Assembly: GCA_963680875.1 (NCBI GenBank)
Contig: OY804575.1
Coordinates: forward strand, 33,515,103 to 33,579,102
DNA length: 64,000 nucleotides
Direction of reading: 5' to 3'
From: Bathymodiolus brooksi
Taxonomy: Eukaryota; Mollusca; Bivalvia; Mytilida; Modiolidae
Both the position numbers and the translations under genes were made by a program. Under the pieces are notes generated by a model, which searched no databases, was not told the DNA's origin, and saw only the letters and a program-made list of their open reading frames with translations. Within the stretch, counting starts at the first letter, position 1. Each line of letters begins with the position of its first letter. Shown one piece after another: positions 35,772-51,300 of the stretch.

Positions 35772-38400
35772 TTAAAGACTAGAGATTGTTAGTATATATA
35801 GCAATACACAGCCATTAAAACTAGAGATTGTTAGTATATAAAGTAATACACAGCCATTAAGTCTAGAGATTGTTAGTATATAAAGTAATACACAGCCATT
35901 AAGTCTAGAGATTGTTAGTATATAAAGTAATACACAGCCATTAAGACTAGAGATTGTTAGTATATATAGTAATACACAGCCATTAAGACTAGAGATTGTT
36001 AGTATATAAAGTAATACACAGCCATTAAGACTAGAGATTGTTAGTATATATAGTAATACACAGCCATTAAGACTAGCGATTGTTAGTATATATAGCAATA
36101 CACAGCCATTAAGACTAGAGATTGTTAGTATATAAAGTAATACACAGCCATTAAGTCTAGAGATTGTTAGTATATAAAGTAATACACAGCCATTAAGACT
36201 AGAGATTGTTAGTATATATAGCAATACACAGCCATTAAGACTAGAGATTGTTAGTATATATAGTAATACACAGCCATTAAGACTAGAGATTGTTAGTATA
36301 TAAAGTAATACACAGCCATTAAGACTAGAGATTGTTAGTATATAAAGTAATACACAGCCATTAAGACTAGAGATTGTTAGTATATATAGTAATACACAGC
36401 CATTAAGACTAGAGATTGTTAGTATATAAAGTAATACACAGCCATTAAGACTAGAGATTGTTAGTATATAAAGTAATACACAGCCATTAAGACTAGAGAT
36501 TGTTAGTATATATAGTAATACACAGCCATTAAGACTAGAGATTGTTAGTATATATAGTAATACAGAGCCATTAAGACTAGAGATTGTTAGTATATAAAGT
36601 AATACACAGCCATTAAGACTAGAGATTGTTAGTATATAAAATAATACACAGCCATTAAGACTAGAGATTGTTAGTATATAAAGTAATACACAGCCATTAA
36701 GACTAGAGATTGTTAGTATATAAAGTAATACACAGCCATTAAGACTAGAGATTGTTAGTATATATAGTAATACACGGCCATTAAGACTAGAGATTGTTAG
36801 AATATAAAGTAATACACAGCCATTAAGACTAGAGATTGTTAGTATATAAAGTAATACACAGCCATTAAGACTAGAGATTGTTAGTATATATAGTAATACA
36901 CAGCCATTAAGACTAGAGATTGTTAGTATATAAAGTAATACACAGCCATTAAGACTAGAGATTGTTAGTATATAAAGTAATACACAGCCATTAAGACTAG
37001 AGATTGTTAGTATATATAGTAATACACAGCCATTAAGACTAGAGATTGTTAGTATATAAAGTAATACACAGCCATTAAGACTAGAGATTGTTAGTATATA
37101 AAGTAATACACAGCCATTAAGACTAGAGATTGTTAGTATATAAAGTAATACACAGCCATTAAGACTAGAGATTGTTAGTATATATAGTAATACACAGCCA
37201 TTAAGACTAGAGATTGTTAGTATATAAAGTAATACACAGCCATTAAGACTAGAGATTGTTAGTATATAAAGTAATACACAGCCATTAAGACTAGAGATTG
37301 TTAGTATATAAAGTAATACACAGCCATTAAGACTAGAGATTGTTAGTATATAAAGTAATACACAGCCATTAAGTCTAGAGATTGTTAGTATATAAAGTAA
37401 TACACAGCCATTAAGACTAGGGATTGTTAGTATATAAAGTAATACACAGCCATTAAGACTAGTAATTGTTAGTATATAAAGTAATACACAGCCATTAAGA
37501 CTAGAGATTGTTAGTATATAAAGTAATACACAGCCATTAAGACTAGAGATTGTTAGTATATAAAGTAATACACAGCCATTAAGACTAGAGATTGTTAGTA
37601 TATATAGTAATACACAGCCATTAAGACTAGAGATTGTCAGTATATAAAGTAATACACAGCCATTAAGACTAGAGATTGTTAGTATATAAAGTAATACACA
37701 GCCATTAAGACTAGAGATTGTTAGTATATAAAGTAATACACAGCCATTAAGACTAGAGATTGTTAGTATATATAGTAATACACAGCCATTAAGACTAGAG
37801 ATTGTTAGTATATAAAGTAATACACAGCCATTAAGACTAGAGATTGTTAGTATATAAAGTAATACACAGCCATTAAGACTAGAGATTGTTAGTATATATA
37901 GTAATACACAGCCATTAAGACTAGAGATTGTTAGTATATAAAGTAATACACAGCCATTCAGACTAGAGATTGTTAGTATATATAGTAATACACAGCCATT
38001 AAGACTAGATATTGTTAGTACGGCCATTAAGACTAGAGATTGTTAGAATATAAAGTAATACACAGCCATTAAGACTAGAGATTGTTAGTATATAAAGTAA
38101 TACACAGCCATTAAGACTAGAGATTGTTAGTATATATAGTAATACACAGCCATTAAGACTAGAGATTGTTAGTATATAAAGTAATACACAGCCATTAAGA
38201 CTAGAGATTGTTAGTATATAAAGTAATACACAGCCATTAAGACTAGAGATTGTTAGTATATATAGTAATACACAGCCATTAAGACTAGAGATTGTTAGTA
38301 TATAAAGTAATACACAGCCATTAAGACTAGAGATTGTTAGTATATAAAGTAATACACAGCCATTAAGACTAGAGATTGTTAGTATATAAAGTAATACACA
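35772..38400 (+). repeat. Higher-order block C, copy of block B
   Basis: It carries the block B landmarks shifted by 3,641 bp: ttaaaactag at 35815, acacggcc at 36775, and the 28-bp truncated monomer ending near 38025. The order of tatataaag and tatatatag monomers also agrees up to about 38400, after which block B and block C differ. Confidence 0.85.
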
Positions 38401-38699
38401 GCCATTAAGACTAGAGATTGTTAGTATATAAAGTAATACACAGCCATTAAGACTAGAGATTGTTAGTATATAAAGTAATACACAGCCATTAAGACTAGAG
38501 ATTGTTAGTATATAAAGTAATACACAGCCATTAAGACTAGAGATTGTTAGTATATAAAGTAATACACAGCCATTAAGACTAGAGATTGTTAGTATATAAA
38601 GTAATACACAGCCATTAAGACTAGAGATTGTTAGTATATAAAGTAATACACAGCCATTAAGACTAGAGATTGTTAGTATATAAAGTAATACACAGCCAT

Positions 38700-41600
38700 T
38701 AAGACTAGAGATTATAATATATAAAGTAATACACAGCCATTAAGACTAGAGATTGTTAGTATATAAAGTAATACACAGCCATTAAGACTAGAGATTGTTA
38801 GTATATAAAGTAATACACAGCCATTAAGACTAGAGATTGTTAGTATATAAAGTAATACACAGCCATTAAGACTAGAGATTGTTAGTATATATAGTAATAC
38901 AGAGCCATTAAGACTAGAGATTGTCAGTATATAAAGTAATACAGAGCCATTAAGACTAGAGATTGTTAGTATATAAAGTAATACACAGCCATTAAGACTA
39001 GAGATTGTTAGTATATATAGTAATACACAGCCATTAAGACTAGAGATTGTTAGTATATATAGTAATACACAGCCATTAAGACTAGAGATTGTTAGTATAT
39101 AAAGTAATACACAGCCATTACGACTAGAGATTGTTAGTATATATAGCAATACACAGCCATTAAGACTAGAGATTGTTAGTATATATAGTAATACACAGCC
39201 ATTAAGACTAGAGATTGTTAGTATATAAAGTAATACACAGCCATTAAGACTAGAGATTGTTAGTATATAAAGTAATACACAGCCATTAAGACTAGAGATT
39301 GTTAGTATATATAGCAATACACAGCCATTAAGACTAGAGATTGTTAGTATATATAGTAATACACAGCCATTAAGACTAGAGATTGTTAGTATATATAGTA
39401 ATACACAGCCATTAAGACTAGAGATTGTTAGTATATAGAGTAATACACAGCCATTAAGACTAGAGATTGTTAGTATATATAGTAATACACAGCCATTAAG
39501 ACTAGAGATTGTTAGTATATATAGTAATACACAGCCATTAAGACTAGAGATTGTTAGTATATATAGCAATGCACAGCCATTAAGACTAGAGATTGTTAGT
39601 ATATATAGTAATACACAGCCATTAAGACTAGAGATTGTTAGTATATAAAGTAATACACAGCCATTAAGACTAGAGATTGTTAGTATATAAAGTAATACAC
39701 AGCCATTAAGACTAGAGATTGTTAGTATATATATTAATACACAGCCATTAAGACTAGAGATTGTTAGTATATATAGTAATACACAGCCATTAAGACTAGA
39801 GATTGTTAGTATATAAAGTAATACACAGCCATTAAGACTAGAGATTGTTAGTATATAAAGTAATACACAGCCATTAAGACTAGAGATTGTTAGTATATAT
39901 AGTAATACACAGCCATTAAGACTAGAGATTGTTAGTATATATAGTAATACACAGCCACTAAGACTAGAGATTGTTAGTATATATAGTAATACACAGCCAT
40001 TAAGACTAGAGATTGTTAGTATATACAGTAATACACAGCCATTAAGACTAGAGATTGTTAGTATATAAAGTAATACACAGCCATTAAGACTAGATATTGT
40101 TAGTATATAAAGTAATACACAGCCATTAAGACTAGAGATTGTTAGTATATATAGTAATACACAGCCATTAAGACTAGAGATTGTTAGTATATAAAGTAAT
40201 ACACAGCCATTAAGACTAGAGATTGTTAGTATATATAGTAATACACAGCCATTAAGACTAGAGATTGTTAGTATATAAAGTAATACACAGCCATTAAGAC
40301 TAGAGATTGTTAGTATATATAGCAATACACAGCCATTAAGACTAGAGATTGTTATGTATATATAGTAATACACAGCCATTAAGACTAGAGATTATTAGTA
40401 TATAAAGTAATACACAGCCATTAACCTAGAGATTGTTAGTATATAAAGTAATACACAGCCATTAAGACTAGAGATTGTTAGTATATAAAGTAATACACAG
40501 CCATTAAGACTAGAGATTGTTAGTATATATAGTAATACAGAGCCATTAAGACTAGAGATTGTTAGTATATAAAGTAATACACAGCCATTAAGACTAGAGA
40601 TTGTTAGTATATATAGTAATACACAGCCATTAAGACTAGAGATTGTTAGTATATAAAGTAATACACAGCCATTAAGACTAGAGATTGTTAGTATATAAAG
40701 TAATACACAGCCATTAAGACTAGAGATTGTTAGTATATAAAGTAATACACAGCCATTAAGACTAGAGATTGTTAGTATATATAGTAATACACAGCCATTA
40801 AGACTAGAGATTGTTAGTATATAAAGTAATACACAGCCATTAAGTCTAGAGATTGTTAGTATATAAAGTAATACACAGCCATTAAAACTAGAGATTGTTA
40901 GTATATAAAGTAATACACAGCCATTAAGACTAGAGATTGTTAGTATATAAAGTAATACACAGCCATTAAGAGTAGAGATTGTTAGTATATAAAGTAATAC
41001 ACAGCCATTAAGACTAGAGATTGTTAGTATATAAAGTCATACACAGCCATTAAGACTAGAGATTGTTAGTATATAAAGTAATACACAGCCATTAAGACTA
41101 GAGATTGTTAGTATATAAAGTAATACACAGCCATTAAGACTAGAGATTGTTAGTATATAAAGTAATACACAGCCATTAAGACTAGAGATTGTTAGTATAT
41201 ATAGTAATACACAGCCATTAAGACTAGAGATTGTTAGTATATAAAGTAATACACAGCCATTAAGACTAGAGATTGTTAGTATATAAAGTAATACACAGCC
41301 ATTAAGACTAGAGATTGTTAGTATATAAAATAATACACAGCCATTAAGACTAGAGATTGTTAGTATATAAAGTAATACACAGCCATTAAGACTAGAGATT
41401 GTTAGTATATAAAGTAATACACAGCCATTAAGACTAGAGATTGTTAGTATATAAAGTAATACACAGCCATTACGACTAGAGATTGTTAGTATATATAGCA
41501 ATACACAGCCATTAAGACTAGAGATTGTTAGTATATATAGTAATACACAGCCATTAAGACTAGAGATTGTTAGTATATAAAGTAATACACAGCCATTAAG

Positions 41601-44600
41601 ACTAGAGATTGTTAGTATATAAAGTAATACACAGCCATTAAGACTAGAGATTGTTAGTATATATAGCAATACACAGCCATTAAGACTAGAGATTGTTAGT
41701 ATATAAAGTAATACACAGCCATTAAGACTAGAGATTGTTAGTATATATAGTAATACACAGCCATTAAGACTAGAGATTGTTAGTATATAGAGTAATACAC
41801 AGCCATTAAGACTAGAGATTGTTAGTATATATAGTAATACACAGCCATTAAGACTAGAGATTGTTAGTATATATAGTAATACACAGCCATTAAGACTAGA
41901 GATTGTTAGTATATATAGCAATGTACAGCCATTAAGACTAGAGATTGTTAGTATATAAAGTAATACACAGCCATTAAGACTAGAGATTGTTAGTATATAA
42001 AGTAATACACAGCCATTAAGACTAGAGATTGTTAGTATATAAAGTAATACACAGCCATTAAGACTAGAGATTGTTAGTATATATATTAATACACAGCCAT
42101 TAAGACTGGAGATTGTTAGTATATATAGTAATACACAGCCATTAAGACTAGAGATTGTTAGTATATAAAGTAATACACAGCCATTAAGACTAGAGATTGT
42201 TAGTATATAAAGTAATACACAGCCATTAAGACTAGAGATTGTTAGTATATATAGTAATACACAGCCATTAAGACTAGAGATTGTTAGTTTATATAGTAAT
42301 ACACAGCCACTAAGACTAGAGATTGTTAGTATATATAGTAATACACAGCCATTAAGACTAGAGATTGTTAGTATATACAGTAATACACAGCCATTAAGAC
42401 TAGAGATTGTTAGTATATAAAGTAATACACAGCCATTAAGACTAGAGATTGTTAGTATATAAAGTAATACACAGCCATTAAGACTAGAGATTGTTAGTAT
42501 ATATAGTAATACACAGCCATTAAGACTAGAGATTGTTAGTATATAAAGTAATACACAGCCATTAAGACTAGAGATTGTTAGTATATATAGTAATACACAG
42601 CCATTAAGACTAGAGATTGTTAGTATATAAAGTAATACACAGCCATTAAGACTAGAGATTGTTAGTATATATAGCAATACACAGCCATTAAGACTAGAGA
42701 TTGTTAGTATATATAGTAATACACAGCCATTAAGACTAGAGATTATTAGTATATAAAGTAATACACAGCCATTAACCTAGAGATTGTTAGTATATAAAGT
42801 AATACACAGCCATTAAGACTAGAGATTGTTAGTATATAAAGTAATACACAGCCATTAAGACTAGAGATTGTTAGTATATATAGTAATACAGAGCCATTAA
42901 GACTAGAGATTGTTAGTATATAAAGTAATACACAGCCATTAAGACTAGAGATTGTTAGTATATATAGTAATACACAGCCATTAAGACTAGAGATTGTTAG
43001 TATATAAAGTAATACACAGCCATTAAGACTAGAGATTGTTAGTATATAAAGTAATACACAGCCATTAAGACTAGAGATTGTTAGTATATAAAGTAATACA
43101 CAGCCATTAAGACTAGAGATTGTTAGTATATATAGTAATACACAGCCATTAAGACTAGAGATTGTTAGTATATAAAGTAATACACAGCCATTAAGTCTAG
43201 AGATTGTTAGTATATAAAGTAATACACAGCCATTAAAACTAGAGATTGTTAGTATATAAAGTAATACACAGCCATTAAGACTAGAGATTGTTAGTATATA
43301 AAGTAATACACAGCCATTAAGAGTAGAGATTGTTAGTATATAAAGTAATACACAGCCATTAAGACTAGAGATTGTTAGTATATAAAGTAATACACAGCCA
43401 TTAAGACTAGAGATTGTTAGTATATAAAGTAATACACAGCCATTAAGACTAGAGATTGTTAGTATATAAAGTAATACACAGCCATTAAGACTAGAGATTG
43501 TTAGTATATAAAGTAATACACAGCCATTAAGACTAGAGATTGTTAGTATATAAAGTAATACACAGCCATTAAGACTAGAGATTGTTAGTATATAAAGTAA
43601 TACACAGCCATTAAGACTAGAGATTGTTAGTATATAAAGTAATACACAGCCATTAAGACTAGAGATTGTTAGTATATAAAATAATACACAGCCATTAAGA
43701 CTAGAGATTGTTAGTATATAAAGTAATACACAGCCATTAAGACTAGAGATTGTTAGTATATAAAGTAATACACAGCCATTAAGACTAGAGATTGTTAGTA
43801 TATATAGTAATACACGGCTATTAAGACTAGAGATTGTTAGAATATAAAGTAATACACAGCCATTAAGACTAGAGATTGTTAGTATATAAAGTAATACACA
43901 GCCATTAAGACTAGAGATTGTTAGTATATATAGTAATACACAGCCATTAAGACTAGAGATTGTTAGTATATAAAGTAATACACAGCCATTAAGACTAGAG
44001 ATTGTTAGTATATAAAGTAATACACAGCCATTAAGACTAGAGATTGTTAGTATATATAGTAATACACAGCCATTAAGACTAGAGATTGTTAGTATATAAA
44101 GTAATACACAGCCATTAAGACTAGAGATTGTTAGTATATAAAGTAATACACAGCCATTAAGACTAGAGATTGTTAGTATATAAAGTAATACACAGCCATT
44201 AAAACTAGAGATTGTTAGTATATATAGTAATACACAGCCATTAAGACTAGAGATTGTTAGTATATAAAGTAATACACAGCCATTAAGACTAGAGATTGTT
44301 AGTTTATAAAGTAATACACAGCCATTAAGACTAGAGATTGTTAGTATATAAAGTAATACACAGCCATTAAGACTAGAGATTGTTAGTATATAAAGTAATA
44401 CACAGCCATTAAGACTAGAGATTGTTAGTATATAAAGTAATACACAGCCATTAAGACTAGAGATTGTTAGTATATAAAGTAATACACAGCCATTAAGACT
44501 AGAGATTGTTAGTATATAAAGTAATACACAGCCATTAAGACTAGAGATTGTTAGTATATAAAGTAATACACAGCCATTAAGACTAGAGATTGTTAGTATA

Positions 44601-46930
44601 TAAAGTAATACACAGCCATTAAGACTAGAGATTGTTAGTATATATAGTAATACACAGCCATTAAGACTAGAGATTGTCAGTATATAAAGTAATACACAGC
44701 CATTAAGACTAGAGATTGTTAGTATATAAAGTAATACACAGCCATTACGACTAGAGATTGTTAGTATATATAGTAATACACAGCCATTAAGACTAGAGAT
44801 TGTTAGTATATATAGTAATACACAGCCATTAAGACTAGAGATTGTTAGTATATAAAGTAATACACAGCCATTAAGACTAGAGATTGTTAGTATATAAAGT
44901 AATACACAGCCATTAAGACTAGAGATTGTTAGTATATAAAGTAATACACAGCCATTAAGACTAGAGATTGTTAGTATATAAAGTAATACACAGCCATTAA
45001 GACTAGAGATTGTTAGTATATAAAGTAATACACAGCCATTAAGACTAGAGATTGTTAGTATATAAAGCAATACACAGCCATTAAGACTAGAGATTGTCAG
45101 TATATATAGTAATACACAGCCATTAAGACTAGAGATTGTTAGTATATAAAGTAATACACAGCCATTAAGACTAGAGATTGTTAGTATATAAAGTAATACA
45201 CAGCCATTAAGACTAGAGATTGTTAGTATATATAGTAATACACAGCCATTAAGACTAGAGATTGTTAGTATATATAGTAATACACAGCCATTAATACTAG
45301 AGATTGTTAGTATATATAGCAATGCACAGCCATTAAGACTAGAGATTGTTAGTATATATAGTAATACACAGCCATTAAGACTAGAGATTGTTAGTATATA
45401 TAGTAATACACAGCCATTAAGACTAGAGATTGTTAGTATATATAGTAATACACAGCCATTAAGACTAGAGATTGTTAGTATATATAGTAATACAGAGCCA
45501 TTAAGACTAGAGATTGTTAGTATATAAAGTAATACACAGCCATTAAGACTAGAGATTGTTAGTATATAAAGTAATACACAGCCATTAACCTAGAGATTGT
45601 TAGTATATAAAGTAATACACAGCCATTAAGACTAGAGATTGTTAGTATATAAAGTAATACACAGCCATTAAGACTAGAGATTGTTAGTATATATAGTAAT
45701 ACAGAGCCATTAAGACTAGAGATTGTTAGTATATAAAGTAATACACAGCCATTAAGACTAGAGATTGTTAGTATATATAGTAATACACAGCCATTAAGAC
45801 TAGAGATTGTTAGTATATAAAGTAATACACAGCCATTAAGACTAGAGATTGTTAGTATATAAAGTAATACACAGCCATTAAGACTAGAGATTGTTAGTAT
45901 ATAAAGTAATACACAGCCATTAAGACTAGAGATTGTTAGTATATATAGTAATGCACAGCCATTAAGACTAGAGATTGTTAGTATATAAAGTAATACACAG
46001 CCATTAAGTCTAGAGATTGTTAGTATATAAAGTAATACACAGCCATTAAAACTAGAGATTGTTAGTATATAAAGTAATACACAGCCATTAAGACTAGAGA
46101 TTGTTAGTATATAAAGTAATACACAGCCATTAAGAGTAGAGATTGTTAGTATATAAAGTAATACACAGCCTTTAAGACTAGAGATTGTTAGTATATAAAG
46201 TAATACACAGCCATTAAGACTAGAGATTGTTAGTATATAAAGTAATACACAGCCATTAAGACTAGAGATTGTTAGTATATAAAGTAATACACAGCCATTA
46301 AGACTAGAGATTGTTAGTATATAAAGTAATACACAGCCATTAAGACTAGAGATTGTTAGTATATATAGTAATACACAGCCATTAAGACTAGAGATTGTTA
46401 GTATATAAAGTAATACACAGCCATTAAGACTAGAGATTGTTAGTATATAAAGTAATACACAGCCATTAAGACTAGAGATTGTTAGTATATAAAATAATAC
46501 ACAGCCATTAAGACTAGAGATTGTTAGTATATAAAGTAATACACAGCCATTAAGACTAGAGATTGTTAGTATATATAGTAATACACAGCCATTAAGACTA
46601 GAGATTGTTAGTATATAAAGTAATACACAGCCATTAAGACTAGAGATTGTTAGTATATATAGTAATACACAGCCATTAAGACTAGAGATTGTTAGTATAT
46701 ATAGTAATACACAGCCATTAAGACTAGAGATTGTTAGTATATATAGTAATACACAGCCATTAAGACTAGAGATTGTTAGTATATATAGTAATACACAGCC
46801 ATTAAGACTAGAGATTGTTAGTATATATAGTAATACACAGCCATTAAGACTAGAGATTGTTAGTATATAAAGTAATACACAGCCATTAACCTAGAGATTG
46901 TTAGTATATAAAGTAATACACAGCCATTAA
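38700..46930 (+). repeat. Second higher-order series marked by the 41-bp 'ttaacctag' monomer
   Basis: The rare 41-bp monomer occurs at 40421, 42772, 45585 and 46886. Spacings are 2,351, 2,813 and 1,301 bp, equal to 55, 66 and 30 normal monomers plus one of 41 bp. After each copy similar variants follow, including tacagagcc about three monomers on. This indicates repeated unequal exchange or replication slippage of multi-kilobase blocks. Confidence 0.85.
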
Positions 46931-48141
46931 GACTAGAGATTGTTAGTATATAAAGTAATACACAGCCATTAAGACTAGAGATTGTTAGTATATATAGTAA
47001 TACAGAGCCATTAAGACTAGAGATTGTTAGTATATAAAGTAATACACAGCCATTAAGACTAGAGATTGTTAGTATATAAAGTAATACACAGCCATTAAGA
47101 CTAGAGATTGTTAGTATATAAAGTAATACACAGCCATTAAGACTAGAGATTGTTAGTATATAAAGTAATACACAGCCATTAAGACTAGAGATTGTTAGTA
47201 TATAAAGTAATACACAGCCATTAAGACTAGAGATTGTTAGTATATATAGTAATACACAGCCATTAAGACTAGAGATTGTTAGTATATAAAGTAATACACA
47301 GCCATTAAGACTAGAGATTGTTAGTATATAAAGTAATACACAGCCATTAAGACTAGAGATTGTTAGTATATAAAGTAATACACAGCCATTAAGACTAGAG
47401 ATTGTTAGTATATAAAGTAATACACAGCCATTAAGACTAGAGATTGTTAGTATATAAAGTAATACACAGCCATTAAGACTAGAGATTGTTAGTATATAAA
47501 GTAATACACAGCCATTAAGACTAGAGATTGTTAGTATATAAAGTAATACACAGCCATTAAGACTAGAGATTGTTAGTATATAAAGTAATACACAGCCATT
47601 AAGACTAGAGATTGTTAGTATATAAAGTAATACACAGCCATTAAGACTAGAGATTGTTAGTATATAAAGTAATACACAGCCATTAAGACTAGAGATTGTT
47701 AGTATATAAAGTAATACACAGCCATTAAGACTAGAGATTGTTAGTATATAAAGTAATACACAGCCATTAAGACTAGAGATTGTTAGTATATAAAGTAATA
47801 CACAGCCATTAAGACTAGAGATTGTTAGTATATATAGTAATACACAGCCATTAAGACTAGAGATTGTTAGTATATAAAGTAATACACAGCCATTAAGACT
47901 AGAGATTGTTAGTATATAAAGTAATACACAGCCATTAAGACTAGAGATTGTTAGTATATAAAGTAATACACAGCCATTAAGACTAGAGATTGTTAGTATA
48001 TAAAGTAATACACAGCCATTAAGACTAGAGATTGTTAGTATATAAAGTAATACACAGCCATTAAGACTAGAGATTGTTAGTATATAAAGTAATACACAGC
48101 CATTAAGACTAGAGATTGTTAGTATATAAAGTAATACACAG

Positions 48142-48341
48142 NNNNNNNNNNNNNNNNNNNNNNNNNNNNNNNNNNNNNNNNNNNNNNNNNNNNNNNNNNN
48201 NNNNNNNNNNNNNNNNNNNNNNNNNNNNNNNNNNNNNNNNNNNNNNNNNNNNNNNNNNNNNNNNNNNNNNNNNNNNNNNNNNNNNNNNNNNNNNNNNNNN
48301 NNNNNNNNNNNNNNNNNNNNNNNNNNNNNNNNNNNNNNNNN
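48142..48341. other. Assembly gap of exactly 200 N inside the array
   Basis: The run of N is 200 bases, a round number that suggests a placeholder and not a measured size. The true length of the 42-bp array is therefore unknown. Frames spanning it are meaningless. Confidence 0.97.
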
Positions 48342-51300
48342 TAAGACTAGAGATTGTTAGTATATAAAGTAATACACAGCCATTAAGACTAGAGATTGTT
48401 AGTATATATAGTAATACACAGCCATTAAGACTAGAGATTGTTAGTATATAAAGTAATACACAGCCATTAAGACTAGAGATTGTTAGTATATATAGCAATA
48501 CACAGCCATTAAGACTAGAGATTGTTAGTATATAAAGTAATACACAGCCATTAAGACTAGAGATTGTTAGTATATATAGTAATACAGAGCCATTAAGACT
48601 AGAGATTGTCAGTATATAAAGTAATACAGAGCCATTAAGACTAGAGATTGTTAGTATATAAAGTAATACACAGCCATTAAGACTAGAGATTGTTAGTATA
48701 TATAGTAATACACAGCCATTAAGACTAGAGATTGTTAGTATATATAGTAATACACAGCCCATTACGACTAGAGATTGTTAGTATATATAGCAATACACAG
48801 CCATTAAGACTAGAGATTGTTAGTATATATAGTAATACACAGCCATTAAGACTAGAGATTGTTAGTATATAAAGTAATACACAGCCATTAAGACTAGAGA
48901 TTGTTAGTATATAAAGTAATACACAGCCATTAAGACTAGAGATTGTTAGTATATATAGCAATGCACAGCCATTAAGACTAGAGATTGTTAGTATATATAG
49001 TAATACACAGCCATTAAGACTAGAGATTGTTAGTATATAAAGTAATACACAGCCATTAAGACTAGAGATTGTTAGTATATAAAGTAATACACAGCCATTA
49101 AGACTAGAGATTGTTAGTATATATAGTAATACACAGCCATTAAGACTAGAGATTGTTAGTATATAAAGTAATACACAGCCATTAAGACTAGAGATTGTTA
49201 GTATATATAGCAATACACAGCCATTAAGACTAGAGATTGTTAGTATATATAGTAATACACAGCCATTAAGACTAGAGATTATTAGTATATAAAGTAATAC
49301 ACAGCCATTAAGACTAGAGATTGTTAGTATATAAAGTAATACACAGCCATTAAGACTAGAGATTGTTAGTATATAAAGTAATACACAGCCATTAAGACTA
49401 GAGATTGTTAGTATATAAAGTAATACACAGCCATTAAGACTAGAGATTGTTAGTATATAAAGTAATACACAGCCATTAAGACTAGAGATTGTTAGTATAT
49501 AAAGTAATACACAGCCATTAAGACTAGAGATTGTTAGTATATAAAGTAATACACAGCCATTAAGACTAGAGATTGTTAGTATATAAAGTAATACACAGCC
49601 ATTAAGACTAGAGATTGTATAAAGTAATACACAGCCATTAAGACTAGAGATTGTTAGTATATAAAGTAATACACAGCCATTAAGACTAGAGATTGTTAGT
49701 ATATAAAGTAATACACAGCCATTAAGACTAGAGATTGTTAGTATATAAAGTAATACACAGCCATTAAGACTAGAGATTGTTAGTATATATAGTAATACAC
49801 AGCCATTAAGACTAGAGATTGTTAGTATATAAAGTAATACACAGCCATTAAGACTAGAGATTGTTAGTATATAGTAATACACAGCCATTAAGACTAGAGA
49901 TTGTTAGTATATAAAGTAATACACAGCCATTAAGACTAGAGATTGTTAGTATATATAGTAATACACAGCCATTAAGACTAGAGATTGTTAGTATATAAGT
50001 ATTACCATTAAGACTAGAGATTGTTAGTATATATAGTAATACACAGCCATTAAGACTAGAGATTGTTAGTATATAAAGTAATACACAGCCATTAAGACTA
50101 GAGATTGTTAGTATATAAAGTAATACACAGCCATTAAGACTAGAGATTGTTAGTATATAAAGTAATACACAGCCATTAAGACTAGAGATTGTTAGTATAT
50201 AAAGTAATACACAGCCATTAAGACTAGAGATTGTTAGTATATAAAGTAATACACAGCCATTAAGACTAGAGATTGTTAGTATATAAAGATAGAGATATCA
50301 GTACATTAAGACTAACAGCCATAAGAGATTGTTAGTATATAAAGTAATACACAGCCATTAAGACTAGAGATTGTTAGTATATAAAGTAATACACAGCCAT
50401 TAAGACTAGAGATTGTTAGTATATAAAGTAATACACAGCCATTAAGACTAGAGATTGTTAGTATATAAAGTAATACACAGCCATTAAGACTAGAGATTGT
50501 TAGTATATAAAGTAATACACAGCCATTAAGACTAGAGATTGTTAGTATATATAGCAATACACAGCCATTAAGACTAGAGATTGTTAGTATATAAAGTAAT
50601 ACACAGCCATTAAGACTAGAGATTGTTAGTATATATAGTAATACACAGCCATTAAGACTAGAGATTGTTAGTATATAAAGTAATACACAGCCATTAAGAC
50701 TAGAGATTGTTAGTATATATAGTAATACACAGCCATTAAGACTAGAGATTGTTAGTATATAAAGTAATACACAGCCATTAAGACTAGAGATTGTTAGTAT
50801 ATATAGCAATACACAGCCATTAAGACTAGAGATTGTTAGTATATATAGTAATACACAGCCATTAAGACTAGAGATTATTAGTATATAAAGTAATACACAG
50901 CCATGAAGACTAGAGATTGTTAGTATATAAAGTAATACACAGCCATTAAGACTAGAGATTGTTAGTATATATAATAATACACAGCCATTAAAGACTAGAG
51001 ATTATTAGTATATATAGTAATACACAGCCATTAAGACTAGAGATTGTTAGTATATATAGCAATACACAGCCATTAAGACTAGAGATTGTTAGTATATATA
51101 GTAATACACAGCCATTAAGACTAGAGATTGTTAGTATATAAAGTAATACACAGTCATTAAGACTAGAGATTGTTAGTATATAAAGTAATACACAGCCATT
51201 AAGACTAGAGATTGTTAGTATATAAAGTAATACACAGCCATTAAGACTAGAGATTGTTAGTATATAAAGTAATACACAGCCATTAAGACTAGAGATTGTT

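Noticed and set aside
48109..48762. Frames crossing the N gap
   Set aside because: Unknown bases are read as X; there is no evidence of coding.
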